A DNA stretch of 64,000 nucleotides, from positions 34,177,686-34,241,685 of the forward strand of contig JALGQZ010000006.1 of NCBI GenBank assembly GCA_023105745.1. The letters run 5' to 3'. The DNA is from Austropuccinia psidii (lineage: Eukaryota > Basidiomycota > Pucciniomycetes > Pucciniales > Sphaerophragmiaceae). How positions within the stretch are numbered: position 1 is the stretch's first letter; each line of letters begins with the position of its first letter. This document shows, in pieces, positions 12,268 through 24,516 of this stretch. The notes beneath the pieces were generated by a model. The model saw nothing but the letters and a program-made list of their open reading frames with translations. It did no database searches and had not been told where the DNA came from. A program made the position numbers and the translations under genes.

Positions 12268-14082
12268 TTTGAGCCTTTCAGATATTACCACATATCCAAA
12301 CATTTTACAAAAATTTAAAATACTTATTTCAGTAATAAGAAGTGAAATTATTATCTTAAAATAAGTAAAAATGCCATAAAAAGGCGTAAAACCTTGATTA
12401 TCTCAGAAACCAATGAATAAACATGTGAGAAAAGTTATATCATGGGATTCTCCATGAAAGAAAAAATATATAACATTTTTATGTCATATCTGAAAATTCA
12501 ATACGTACTGAGATAACCTGAATATATTCACTTTTATGATCAGTGCATATATTCATGGTTTTTAGCTCATATTTCTTGAAATATGAATCATAAAGATTTG
12601 AAACCAAAATAAATTTATCACATATTTTATGTAATAATAGAGATTTAAACTTTATTTGGAAAGCTATGAACAAGCTTATAACTTACAATGGTTTATTGAT
12701 CAAAATAAGAGAAGATAGTGACCCCTTTGTTGTGAAAATTGTACAAACTGCACAAAAAGTAAACACTAAATGTTTACTAGCTCATGTGTGAGAAATTATG
12801 TGATTTTTATTATTATATTCAAGCTACAACCCCTTGAGATCATGTTTGAAGTTTAAAATAGTAAGTTTTGACAGGAAAGATGAGTTACAAGAAAAATCAT
12901 CAAAAAGAAAGTCTTGATGATGTAATGTAACCCTCTTGACAGTTTAATCATTACATTACAAGCTATCACAATCACCTCTCTGAATTGCTTTAGAATGTAT
13001 GACTCAAAAGCCATTAATGATCAAAGTTTAAGCTTAAAATTTTCATTTATGATCACTCACTGTAACCTTATTTTAAGTTTAACAATTATATAAGTGATGA
13101 AAATTGTGATACTATTATATTATGACTAATAATAATGTGAGCCACAAATACTAGGCTTCTTCCAAGCCCATAATTTCAGAAAAATTAGTGTTATATTGAT
13201 TACTCTAAATAAAGGCATAATAATGAGATAAGATGGTTTAATTATTATGTAATAATTACTAACCCTTAAAATAATGATACGTTCCAGTGAATACCATCAG
13301 TAAGCATTGACTCGGAGCCTTATGGACTCTAGGAGGGAGCAGTTTACTATATATAGAGCTCTGTTTACCTCTATTTCCCCTCAGACACTTCAAAAAAACA
13401 TTAAGTTAATAAATCAAAAGGTAATATCTTTGTTCTTTATATATAATTGTATTATATCATCATAGAATCAAGTTCATCATTATTATAATAATGAATTTCC
13501 ATGAAATCAAACCATTACTTAATTGATTTTTGTTAAATTTCTTGCTAAATTCTTTAATTCCATGTAAAATGTAGAATATTTTTAATATCTTTATTTTTTA
13601 CTTGTAGATACAATTTAAATAAGTTGTATTTACTTTGTTTGGTGTAAATGTATTCTAAACTATTGCATTAAGTGTTAAAAGTAAGTTATCTTTTGTTTTT
13701 ATAATAATTTCTCTCCATTATTATTTTTGATAATTCTTTCCTTCATATAAATAGTACTTATATTGATATATATCTTTATTAGTAGCAATATTATTTTTAT
13801 TAATTGTTTTTTATTATTAGATAAAAATTTCCACATATTTATTATGTATTTGTATCAATAACAGATTGCCATAAATAAATTAATTATCAAATATTCATAT
13901 ATTCATTTTTGTTATATTATTTCATTTCTTTAAATAATATAAATATTTTATGCCATAATTATAATATTTCTTCATGATTATCATTATTTTTTATCTTATT
14001 TATTACATTAATAAGAAAATTCAGAGTACAATAAGTGAAATATTAGTAATATTCACTTATTATTTCATAGTCAAACATTACA
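12268..14082 (+). repeat. E4 5-prime LTR
   Basis: It begins TTTGAGCC (the second base differs from the usual TG) and ends AACATTACA. Its first 200 bp align with 39574 onward, and the ACATATCCAAA and TTGATTATCTCAG blocks are shared. It carries a TATA box at 13348. Confidence 0.82.
13348..13355 (+). promoter_or_regulatory. TATA box in family C LTR
   Basis: ACTATATATAGAGCTCT occurs here. On the minus strand of the E6 LTR the matching site is ACTATAAATAGAGCTCT (TATAAATA at 49396-49403). Conservation of TATA plus GAGCTCT in two diverged copies supports a core promoter with transcription starting roughly 30 bp downstream. Confidence 0.6.
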
Positions 14083-14100
14083 TTTGGGGGCCTGGGTGTG
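14083..14100 (+). promoter_or_regulatory. E4 primer-binding site
   Basis: TTTGGGGGCCTGGGTGTG follows the LTR. E1 and E3 share the first 13 bases and E2 the first 10; E6 has one G-to-T change. Offset two bases, TGGGGGCC would pair with a tRNA ending GGCCCCCA, that is with C at position 73, as in many eukaryotic tRNA-Pro. Confidence 0.6.
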
Positions 14101-14548
14101 ATTTTTACTCAAAAGACCTTTTAAGAGGATTAAAATTGGGCTTATCCAGTAATAAACTATACAATAACTTTATATTTATTAATTTGAAAAGCTTTTGAGG
14201 CATTTGGAAAGGAATTGAAGTATGTTACACATAGTTTTTCACATCCTTACACTGGCAAGAACTTTCTTTAGGTTACTCTAGTGATTAAAACAGATATTTT
14301 TAAGTTAAAAATGAATTTATATTATAATTTGATTTTAAAAAGAATTATCTTGATTTTTATTTTATTCTCTAAAAATATAGATATAGAAAAAAATTAAAAT
14401 GAAAAACACAATAAGAAATCATTTTTATTCCTTTTTTATTCATTTCATTTCTTGATAAAGACAGAAAAGCAATTTTTACATGGAAATTTCCATATCTCCC
14501 CAAAAAAAAACTTCCACAAAAATAATTATATTTATTTTTCTTTTTTAG

Positions 14549-14698
14549 TGTTTGAAGACAACCCAACAGAGGACAATCAGACAAATTTTGAAAGATTGGT
14601 GGAAGAAACGTGTCCAAGTTTTGAAAAACCTTCTTTTAATAAGAAAAGGAAAGCTAAGAAATCAGTTTTTCCAGGATTCACTGCTTAGGACTCTGAAG
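14549..14698 (+). other. E4 leader exon (splice-flanked)
   Basis: TTTTCTTTTTTAG precedes it and GTGAGTACC follows. The frame reads FEDNPTEDNQ..., then NKKRKAKK, a nuclear-localisation-like basic cluster, then FPGFTA, one stop and DSE. It ends in phase 1. No ATG lies inside it. E6 has the same exon at 56529-56678. The next exon would start at 14786 after an 87-nt intron that contains the Gag ATG at 14775. Confidence 0.55.
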
Positions 14699-14774
14699 GT
14701 GAGTACCTCTCTTAAAATCTCCGTAAAAAGACTTTATATCTTTCTGAAATCCTTTTATCTCTTATTTTTCTAAT

Positions 14775-16707
14775 ATGAGTGTTAGAAGAGGATCCCCATA
14801 CTCCATCTAATCAGATGGATCTGTACTCAGGAGTAGAATTGATCCCTAAAGTGGCAAAAAAGGGAAAAATCCTTAGTTGAACAAAATCCAAACAAGGAAG
14901 TGCAATATCTTAAAGGCAAGTACCAGAAATTCCTATAATCTCTGAAACAGAGTTGGACTTAAGTATGGGTAGCTCCAAAAGATACAAATCACATTCAGAT
15001 GGCTCATATAGAAATATACATGAGCCACCAAAAACAGTATTAAATGGTTTACAAGGAAAAAGATTGGGAAATGTTTCCACAAATCAACCAAGCAGTGATG
15101 AACTTGTGGAAAATCCTGAAAAGCTCCTCAAACAGGATAAAGTATTAACATACTCCAATGGATGAAATTTACTATCATGCAAAACTCAAATCAAAAAGAT
15201 AAAAGACTGGCACAACAAAAGGGGGTAGGAAAGCAAGGAAGAAGCTCAAGTAGCTTCTACAAGCAAGCCACAAGCCAGAAAAGCTCCTTAAGAAGAGAAG
15301 AAGAACCAGAAAATGAATTCAAGAAAAAAGTATTCACCAAGGTACAGGATTAAAATAATCCAAGAAGATCCCAGGGACAATGTCTTCAACATGGCCAGAG
15401 CCTTGAGGGAAATCAAGCACAAAGAGGGGAAAAAACTGAGACAAACCCATTTCCCAAGAAAAAATTTATCTTCCAATGTTGTAAATACTTCAACAGAAAT
15501 GGAAAAAAAGTATATTACCTCTAAAATACATTAAACATAGATTCTTCTCTTTACAAGAAATAAATATTAGGTTATTATCTTGAATAGAAATTTCTGTACA
15601 AAGAAAAAAAATATACAGAATTAAATTTGTGGTGGAAAATGATGAAGTAAAAGTCTTAATTGACAATAATCAGAAATTAATACAAGGACAGCAAGAGTTT
15701 TATAAGTAGATAAAATATATCAAGGAAAAAACTTTGGCAATCAATTATGACATGAGTAGTGACAATCTGACAGAAAAACTGAATAAATTAAGTATTTCTG
15801 TTGAAACGCTTAAAGGAAAGACTTCATCAAACCAAAGATTACTTCTAGAACATGTAGCAAAATTGATGAAGCAAGAAGGAGTCTTAAAGATGACATTCAA
15901 AGTGAGATAAGACCCATTACTGAAATAATGGATAAAATCAATGAGGCTAACTCAAATATGTCAAAGTTTTAAACCCCATTTCCCCCAGAAGAAGTCCCAT
16001 TAAAACAAAAGAGCAAACAACAAACCACTTCATAACAGAATTAAGTAATCAAGACAACAGTCAAGTCTTAATGAAGGAAGAAGCTCAACTGAATTAATGG
16101 CCAACATTCACAGGTGAAGGTGACTATGAACATATGTCATTTATTGACAAAATTGAAATTTTTCAAGAAGATTATGCCATACCATATGAATTGATAACTG
16201 CAAGATTGCATTCATTATTTTCAAAATCTCAAAAATATGGTATTATGGTATAAGACAAAAATATGGCAAAAATACATGTTCTTGGTGGGAAAATGAAATA
16301 ATCACCAAGTGAGCAAATGATTCCTGGAGATAAAAAAAAGAAAATTCATTTGGAAATTTCTTATTTGACCCAGATAAGGATAAACCTTTGACTTGGTTCT
16401 TAAAAAACATTGAAAGATTAAATGCGCTGTATCCAGAAATTTCACAAAGGATGGTGCACATAAAAATCCTTGAAAAATGTGGAGGAGAACTGGAAAATGC
16501 CCTCAGAAGTGGTTTCATATAACCATATTTCACAGAAGATTAAATTACTGGACTAGAAGATATAGTGAAAAGAACAAAAATTGGCAGAACATGGAAAAAA
16601 TTGGATATTGAAAATCCAAATAAACCATTCACTAAGAAGAATATACCAGGAGAACCTTGAAAACACATACACCCAACACTAATGAGCAAAGATAATGCCA
16701 CAAATGT
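14775..16707 (+). pseudogene. gag: E4 gag, 5-prime part
   Basis: The Gag frame starts at ATG 14775 (MSVRRGSPYSI, then a stop), similar to the E6 start. Fragments follow: LDLSMGSSKRYKSHSDGSY near 14953, a basic Gln/Ser region, a helical region near 15640-15970, and a capsid with TFTGEGDYEHMSF near 16108. It breaks off in the knuckle at 16707. The overprinted frame is open from 14786 as EEDPHTPSNQMDL and later shows NVFNMARALREI near 15385. Confidence 0.75.
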
Positions 16708-18531
16708 TGTAAGGTGTGGATATGAAACTTTGATTAAAAATCAAGTACTTTTCCTGTCCTCAAAATTTGTATAAGGTAAAAATCAATTAAAAATAGTAAG
16801 AAATATTTTTTTAAGAGAAAAAACGCCAATTTTATTGTTTATAGCTTTATTAGTATAAAAAAATAATGTTATAAAGATTTATTGTTTTACCAACAATAAA
16901 AATTTATCCAAAAATACTCTACAAGAGATATTTAAGGCTACAAAAGAGATTTCTTCAAGAGCAATTTCAATTGGAATTAATTGAGCAAAGAGCTGCAAGA
17001 AATCAATTAAAGAACAAATTCTTTAAAAAGAACATTAAAGAGAAAACACGCCCAAAAGTGACCAGAGTGAATTTGGGAACAAAGTGACAAAGTTTACAGT
17101 GATGAAAGATGCTTTAATTCACTTTTGGGGTGGTTCAGGGGTAAAAATGATTATAAGAGTTACAAACAATGATTAAAATTATTTTTTCACGTGGTTAAAA
17201 GGCTTAAAATGATTTAAAAAAGGTGGTTGGAATCTTTTATTGATTGGTTTAACAATGTTTAAACTCATTATAAAAGGAAAAGATTCTAACATGAAGAAAA
17301 AAGTGGGGCAAGGAAGACATTCTTTTATAGCCATCAATCTTCTTATTACAAATGTAAAATTTACTCTTTTCAGTCGTGAAAAACATTCTGACAACAGAAA
17401 AGCCAATTATGGCATCATTGAACCCTGGTTTAGACCAAAAAAGGGCTGGTATTAGCCATTTTTAGCCATTTTTGACCCTTAAATCAGCCATTGCTATAGA
17501 AATACCTGGTCTAGAGCCTTAAAAACACGTCAGAATGTGTGTAGGAGAGGTAGAAACCAGTTAAAACTGTTTTTACTATGATTGTTTTATCTTAAGGATA
17601 GTTTTACCCTCTTGGCAACAGCTAAAACTAGCCCAGTTGGTATCAAAACCTCATCATCAATTGAGTCCACAGACCCTGTAACTCAATTCCAGGCCAAAAA
17701 TAATGAGCTTTTGCGTTAATTTTTACACCACACGCCTGTCAGCAAGGATTTTGGGGGTCTAGCTCCCCCTTAGAGCTGGAGTTCCTTTTCCCCCCCAGAT
17801 TTAATCTTGCCAATTTATTTTTCCTTTAATTCCTCATCATGTATTATACTTATAATTTACATATGTAATTCAATTGAGTTGTACAGTTCAATACAGTAAT
17901 AATTGATACCTCATATGTAAATCAAAGTTCACTTATGTAATACATGCGCATATTTTGACATTTCAATTGAATTCAATTGAAAATACTTTAATTCCTCATA
18001 ACCTCTAAAATATACACAACAACTCAATTTTAACACAAATTTTGGTGATTAACACTACATGTGATGTGAATTAAATTGAAGTTTTGAGGATTTTCAATTT
18101 TCATACATAAAATACTACAAACTTAATTTAAGCTTATTTAGACTTGAGTTACAAAACTTTCACTCAGAGGTGACCCCACCTAATTTTTGATGAGGAATCC
18201 AATGGTGAAATAATATTTATATGTTTATTTATTGGATAAACAGTTATAATAACTTTTATTGAACTTTTTTCCAAATTTATTTATTTTTTACAATTTTGTT
18301 AAAAATTCATTTTTACTTAATTTTTTCAAGTATAAATGTAATTTTATAATTTCAAAATTTAATCTAATTTTAATTTTAAATTGTAATTAAATTTTTAATT
18401 GTGAATATAGCTTTATATTTATATTTTGATTTTCATTTTAATAATATAAATAAATTTATTTTATTTATATTTATATGTTAATTTTGTATTTGTGGTCTTT
18501 TGGGTATATGAAATTACCTCTTACGCTCACA
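16708..18531 (-). repeat. E2 3-prime LTR
   Basis: It is 1,824 bp. On the plus strand it starts TGTAAGGTGTGG and ends ACGCTCACA, the complements of TGTGAGC and CCTTACA. It shares only its terminal bases with family A, so family B is a separate LTR lineage. Confidence 0.92.
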
Positions 18532-18551
18532 TTCCCTCCCCCTAAAAAAAG
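18532..18551 (-). promoter_or_regulatory. E2 polypurine tract
   Basis: On the minus strand a purine run ending TAGGGGGAGGGAA precedes the 3-prime LTR. Confidence 0.8.
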
Positions 18552-18579
18552 AATATTACTTTGTAATATTGGTATTTCT

Positions 18580-21500
18580 AGTGTTTCTGAATCTCCTGAG
18601 CAGTTTGGTAGCTTCTGGTATATCTTTTCCTTCTAACCATTCATCTTCACAAGTTGGGTCACTGTTCCTAACAAGGTATTCCCTCACTTTCTTGGTTCTT
18701 AATTTTCTTTCCTAAGAAACTTTGGTAATTTTCTTAGTACCAGATGTCTCAATAGGAGGTATAACTTGGGGAATCTTATTCCTCAAGGGAAATTTCTCAG
18801 CATCACTAGATTTATATGCTTTTACCAAGCTCACTGGAAATGTAGGATGCTTATTACTAAGTTCTTCAGATAATTCTACTTCAACAGAATTTTCTCCATG
18901 GAGGGCTTTAATAACAAACGGTCCTGCAAAGGATTCTTTGAGCTTTTTACATCCTTTTATGTTATTGAAGTTGGTGGTGGATACTAGTACTAAATACCCT
19001 ACCTTGAAATCTGGAGTGGCATGAGATTTGTCCCATTTATCTTTAGCATATGCAAATGAGTCTTCCATGCATTTTAATGCATGCCTTCTGGCTCTTTCTA
19101 GCATTCCTTTGAATCTGGCAGCTGTAGGATGTATTTCAACCAAATCTCTCCTTAAAGAATCTTGGGGTAATTTGGGATTCCATCCTTTTTCCAAAATAGC
19201 AGGAGTCTCATTGGTACTGGCATGAATGGAGGTTTTGTATGCCAGTTCCAGTTCAGGGAGAAGAGTACACCAATCATGGGTAAAACCATCACTATCTTTA
19301 AATTCAAGGCCATATGCACAAAATCTTCTTACCATGTCCTCTAAGGTTTGGATCATCCTTTCAGCCAGGCCATCAGTTTGTGGGTGGTAGGCTGTAGAAA
19401 AAGACAGTTTAGTGCCAAATAATTGGTGAAGATTTGTCCATAGTTCTGAAGTAAATTTGGGATCCCCATCACTAATGATATTTGTAAGTATCCCAGTCCA
19501 TGACGCTACTCTATTCCATATCAGAAGAGCTGCATCCATGGCTGTATCATCCTTGTGACATGGTAAAAATATTGGAGTTTTACTGAATCTGTACACAATT
19601 ATTAGGCAAGAATTATAGCTTCTGTCACCTCCTGGTGGTAGGCCAGTTACCCAATCCATATGGATAATTTCCCAAGGTCTTCTTGGTTCTTGGATTTTTA
19701 TCATATTTCCAAGTCTCTTGCTAGTTGATTTATTTGCCTTTTGGCATCTGTCACACGTCTTGCAATACTCTGAAACATCTTTTTGCCACATTGGCCACCA
19801 TATGCAGGTTTTTACTTTCTCTCTTGTTCTGTCTTCAGACAGATTTCCTGAAAAGGGGCTATCATGGCATTCTTTTGGTACAAGATTGATTAATGACCTG
19901 TCTACAACTGTCATGACACATGTGTGCTTGGTTCTGTGGTAAATTATACCATCCATTAGGTGAAATCTTCCTTCATCATAAGATTTTTTCCATACTTCAT
20001 CCAAGGCATGTATTAGAGAGTTGTCTTTACAGTCTTTGTTGAGTAGTTGGCATAAGATGCTACAATTCTTATCTTGAGTGTAACTACTTCTGACTTCTTC
20101 AAAGAAGGTGGTGTTCAAGTCTGTAACACTTATTTCTTCTATTGGGATTTGTGGTGAAGCTTCTTCTGGCACATAAGCAGGATTATCAATATGATTGGGT
20201 AATGGCCATCTGCTTAGTCCATCTGCATTCTTATGAATATTCCCATCCTTATGAACAATAGTCATATTGCCTCTGTATTCTTGTATGGCTATTTGCTATC
20301 TGAGCATATGTCTATTGGGTGTTTTCATGTTTAAAAGTGATTTGACAGCTGTACAATCTGTTATCACATCAAAAACACATCCCTCCAAGAATTAGTTCAA
20401 TTTTTCCAAGGCCCAGACAGGATATAGACATTCCATTTGACTTGCTCCATATCTGGCTTCAGTTGGTTTGATTTGCCTGGATATGAAACATATGGGTCCT
20501 TCTGCAGGTTTATCATTTATGATCTGAACTTGGTGAAGTGCAGCACCCAGTCCATCCCCTGATGCATCAATATACAATTTGAAACGCAATTTAAAGTCTG
20601 ACATCAGTAAGAGTGGAGCAGTGGTCAAGGCTTCTCTTAGAGACTCAAAAGCTTTGACTCTGTCAACAGTCATTTCAAATACTGTGTCTTTGTCACACAA
20701 CTTATAAAGTGGTCTTACTATGGATGCAAAATCTTTGATGTGTTGCCTGTAATATCCTGCAAAACCTAAGAATGACTGAATTTCCTTCTTGTTCTGAGGC
20801 ATGGTTTTTAGCAATACTGCTGCAACTTTGTTTTTGTCAATTCCAAGGGACAAACCAGATACAACATGTCCTAGTGCCTTCAGTTCTTTAAATCCAAAAT
20901 GGCATTTCTTCAAGGAGATTTTCATGCTTACTGATTGAATTTTTGTCAAAACTCTCGACAATCTGTACATGTGCTCCTCCCAAGTCTTGGAACAGACAAT
21001 AATGTCATCAATGTAAATAATTAACCATCCCTCTGAGAGTTCTTCAGGGAAGATTTCATTTGTCATTCTTTGAAAGTGTGAAGGTGCATTTTTGATACCA
21101 AAGAGCATCCTCAAGTATTCATACACTGCACAATGAACAATAATTCTCAAGTATTTTCTTGCTCTTGGTGTCACCACATTTTGATGGAATCCTTTAAGGG
21201 CATCCATAGTGGTTATATACACTTCTTGAGATATTTGAGTAAGGGCAATTTGGATTTTTGGTATTGGGTATCTGTCTGGAACAGTGTAAGTGTTCAGAGC
21301 TCTAAAGTACCCAACCATTCTAGATTTTCCATTATGCCATGCCACTATGACTGGTGTAGTTATTTCTACTTCTTCATTGTGGTCTACTTTTCTTATTACC
21401 CCGAGGTCCAGAAGTTCTTTGATATGAATTTCTAGAGCTTGTCTTGATTTTGGACTTTCTGGATATGCAGGTTTCCTTAAGAGTGGTGGAGAAGGTCTCT

Positions 21501-21989
21501 CAATGTTAAGAATGATGTCAACTTCATGACCAATAATTGCTCCTAGAGGTTCTTTGTCTTAAGCAAATGCTCCTCTGTGGTCATACAAAAGGGAAGAAAG
21601 TTCATTTCCTTGTTTATCAGTCAGATGAAGGCTTATTTCAGCCTCAATTAACTGTTCAGATCTGAATTTCTCTAACTCTAAGTTGACTGGTGATAATTTG
21701 TTTACTGTAATTTGTCTTTTAAATGGTAAAAAGGCAAATTTTTGGTGCTTATTGTCCCCAATAGTAAAGTATCTGTATTTGTTGTTATGCAAATCTATCC
21801 CATACATTATTAAATAGTCATTTACCAATATAAGATGGGTACCAGAGCAATTTTCCATAACAACAAATTCAACTGTGATTCTTAAATTCCCATTTATGTG
21901 TGGGAATATGACATTGGTCTCAAAAATTCCTAATGCTTTCATTGGATTACTTGCACTGTTGAATTTTATACCATTGATTGGTAACAAAT
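18580..21989 (-). pseudogene. pol: E2 pol (RT, RNaseH, IN, chromodomain), lightly broken
   Basis: RT spans about 20900-21450 with YIDD intact at 21004-21015. RNase H follows. Integrase lies in an open stretch at 18712-20265. It keeps the Asp-Asp-Glu core ([31 protein letters not shown]), but the second His of the HHCC finger is Asn (SGNLSEDR). Stops are at 21559-21561, 20392-20394, 20296-20298 and 18712-18714. Past the last stop a chromodomain reads REYLVR...EDEW...KLLRRF. The right edge is where E3 cut the frame. Confidence 0.9.
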
Positions 21990-23911
21990 TGTGAGCCTTG
22001 AGGTATATTTTACATACCCAAATAGGCCACAATTATCTTTAAAAGAAATTTTGAATTATGCATAACTCATAAGTCATGCATATATCCAAAATTCATCATT
22101 TTCAATTTCAGAAAAGATGAATAGCTTTTTATTGAGTAAGTAAATCCATGGATTTAAGACCAGATTTGGATTCTACACAAAAATTCACCTAGGGTAGCCC
22201 CATAGAGTGAATGAGCTCAATTTAAGTATTTGAGGTGGTAAAATGGAAAATACTTCAATACCACATCATTAATACCACATAAAAGATCCATGAAAATTTT
22301 TGTTTTTCTTGATTTGAAGCCAAAATAATGGGAAAGTGAGAAATCCCATGTTACATATACACTAAGAATAGTGTTATGCATGTTTTGAGCACTTAATATC
22401 ATGGTATTCTTACATGGACTTTTGGTACACCCATAGTGGATATCTCACTTTACGCTTAAATTTCTATTTTTACGTGAAAAATAAGCAAGGGGGACAAAAG
22501 ACATCAAAGAGAGCCAGGGTACCCAACTTCTGAGGCCTCAGAGGCGTGGATAACTCCAGAGCATGGATCCATGGCTCATCTTGGCCCAATTGGTAAACTA
22601 AAACTCTTTGGGAACTTGGTTACCAAGTTACACCTACTGTAATCATAAGAAAATAGCAAATAACCTGCTATTTTGACGTGCCAAGGAGGTAATGAGCTAC
22701 TTAGACTCCTGTAACCATGTCAATTATTGATGACTTTCCATTACTAGACCCTAAAAGAGTAATTAAAACCCTTTTGGGACCCATACTCATTGATTTACCT
22801 CATAGCAACCAGCAAAATACTGCTATTTGCAATTCTACGTAGAAATGAGGTAAAAACTTCAAAAATTCATTAAAAATAAAATTTTTAATGAATCTTTCTG
22901 AAACATTCAGGACTACTAGAGAACTGTATTATCTATGGTACAACCAAAAAGAATTATGGTTTTACTAGTAAAATTCAAAGTTTTACTTACAGTCCATTTT
23001 TGACCATTCTACGTGAAACACTAAATCTTCAGAAAATCACAGTAATTACAACCTGTGATGAAATTGGCAATAACATTGATAAATTTGAGAAATCAATGAT
23101 TATTTTAGAATAAAAGAATATTTACAGATGTTACTTCTTTTATTCTTAACCATATTGGGGTTGGTAGTCACGTAAAAGCATCAATTAAGTAATTATGATA
23201 ATCTTACGTGACAACAGATGATGCAATCATTAATCCAAAAAGGTTTATTGTTTTATCACTCAATGGTTTTCAGTTTTCTCCATGGCACGCCCGTGTGAGC
23301 TTTTGTTGACTTAAAAGAAGCCTCTTCTTGCTGTTTTTTCCGTATCATCATCTTATCAATTTATTAAATCATTATTACCAACAAGTAAGTATTAGTTACA
23401 AGCTATTCTTAAGTGTTTTAAATCTTTCAAAATCAACCAGAAAGACATGAAATCATAGAATCCAACTATATATTGTTGTAATACTGTTATAAATCCTTTT
23501 GATCCCTTAAATCCACAATTCCACGTCAAATTTCTCTACTTTTATCTATCAATAAGTTCTTTGGAGTATTAGTGAGTCATTTATCTTTAATTCTTAAAGT
23601 TTTTCTCTAGTAATAGTTTTCTTCAAGAATTATCTTTATAATTATTCTTGTAAAAGATAATTATATTTTAAAATAATTTTATTATTTTAATACAAGAATT
23701 TTTTATTATTAAATTCTTCTTGTAATTGATTCTTGTAGACAATTACTCCTCACTGTTATAATCACTAGTACTGTATAACACGTGAAAGAAATAATTTTAT
23801 AATTATTTAATTGTGGTTATAATAATTTTTTATTATTATATTTCATAAGAACAGACATAGTACTGTTGATTAATAGTAATATTATCATCAGTTTCATAGT
23901 CACATCTTACA
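21990..23911 (+). repeat. E3 5-prime LTR
   Basis: It is 1,922 bp, from TGTGAGCC to TCTTACA. It holds the inverted pair GTCACGTAA (23167-23175) and TTACGTGAC (23204-23212). The 3-prime copy lacks about 163 bp corresponding to roughly 22167-22329 here. Confidence 0.95.
23167..23212. promoter_or_regulatory. Inverted ACGT-core pair in family A LTRs
   Basis: GTCACGTAA and TTACGTGAC form a perfect 9-bp inverted repeat with 28 bp between, followed by GATGATGCAATCATT. The arrangement recurs in the E3 3-prime LTR and, with point changes, in E1 and E5. ACGT cores are typical of bZIP or bHLH sites, and position within U3 would suit an enhancer. The factor is unknown. Confidence 0.45.
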
Positions 23912-23929
23912 TTTGGGGGCCTGGGCGTG
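23912..23929 (+). promoter_or_regulatory. E3 primer-binding site
   Basis: TTTGGGGGCCTGGGCGTG immediately follows the LTR. It is single here, unlike the duplicated site in E1. Confidence 0.65.
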
Positions 23930-24294
23930 TCCTTTGAACCTTGTACCCTTAATTAATATATTTATAAGCTCTAAAATATATTAATTTAATATTTTTTCTT
24001 TCATTTTAAAGTTAAAATAATTCTTATTTTTGAAATTGTTTTGGAAATCTTTTTCATTGAGGAATTTGGTTTAATTTTATACTGTATTACACGTGGCTTT
24101 TTCACATCCAAAAACTTATAAAATTATTCTTTGAGTTACTCTGAATTAATTTTCATTCAAAATCTTAAATTTTAATTTTTTTCTTTAAAAAGAATAATTT
24201 TTTTAATATTAAAAAATATAAAACTTATAAAAAATCTTGAAAAATATTTTAAATAGTATAAAAAATAATTTTTTCTCTTTTATAATTTTTCTAG

Positions 24295-24453
24295 TGTCTT
24301 TAATCAAATACTGTGCAGCTGGCAACAGACTCAGTAAAAGATATATTACTAGCCCAGAATCTTCAGAAGCAGAATCTGAGGAAAGTATTGAGGTGCAAAT
24401 TGCTAAAAGAGGCACCTCATTTATTTCTGAAAAGAATAAATTACCACCAAAAG
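24295..24453 (+). other. E3 leader exon (splice-flanked)
   Basis: TATAATTTTTCTAG precedes it and AAAAG|GTGTGT ends it. It is open in one frame for its whole length: SLIKYCAAGNRLSK, a Ser/Glu-rich stretch, then EKNKLPPK, ending in phase 1. It contains no ATG. Open frame, acceptor and donor are all maintained in this copy, and E1 has a homologue. Joined to 24517 it enters the overprinted frame, not the Gag frame. Confidence 0.6.
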
Positions 24454-24516
24454 GTGTGTTTTTATCTTTATTTTTACTCTTTATCCTTAAATTGACGTAA
24501 AAATGGTGCATACCAG
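24454..24516 (+). other. Predicted intron that contains the Gag start codon
   Basis: It is 63 nt, GTGTGT...ACCAG, with a pyrimidine-rich stretch and a TTAAATTGAC branch-like site. The Gag ATG is at 24503-24505 inside it. Splicing would remove the Gag start and leave ATG 24519 as the first ATG. Homologous introns are 14699-14785 in E4, 56443-56528 in E6 and 33372-33426 in E2. Confidence 0.5.

Noticed and set aside
16708..18531. Candidate genes inside the E2 LTRs (short frames near 17179-17455 and 34392-34634)
   Set aside because: They occur as diverged copies only because the LTR is repeated. There is no start context or domain, and they lie in non-coding LTR sequence.
18722..19942. Plus-strand frames of 65-100 codons across E2 integrase
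   Set aside because: They are antisense shadows of a well-supported minus-strand integrase.
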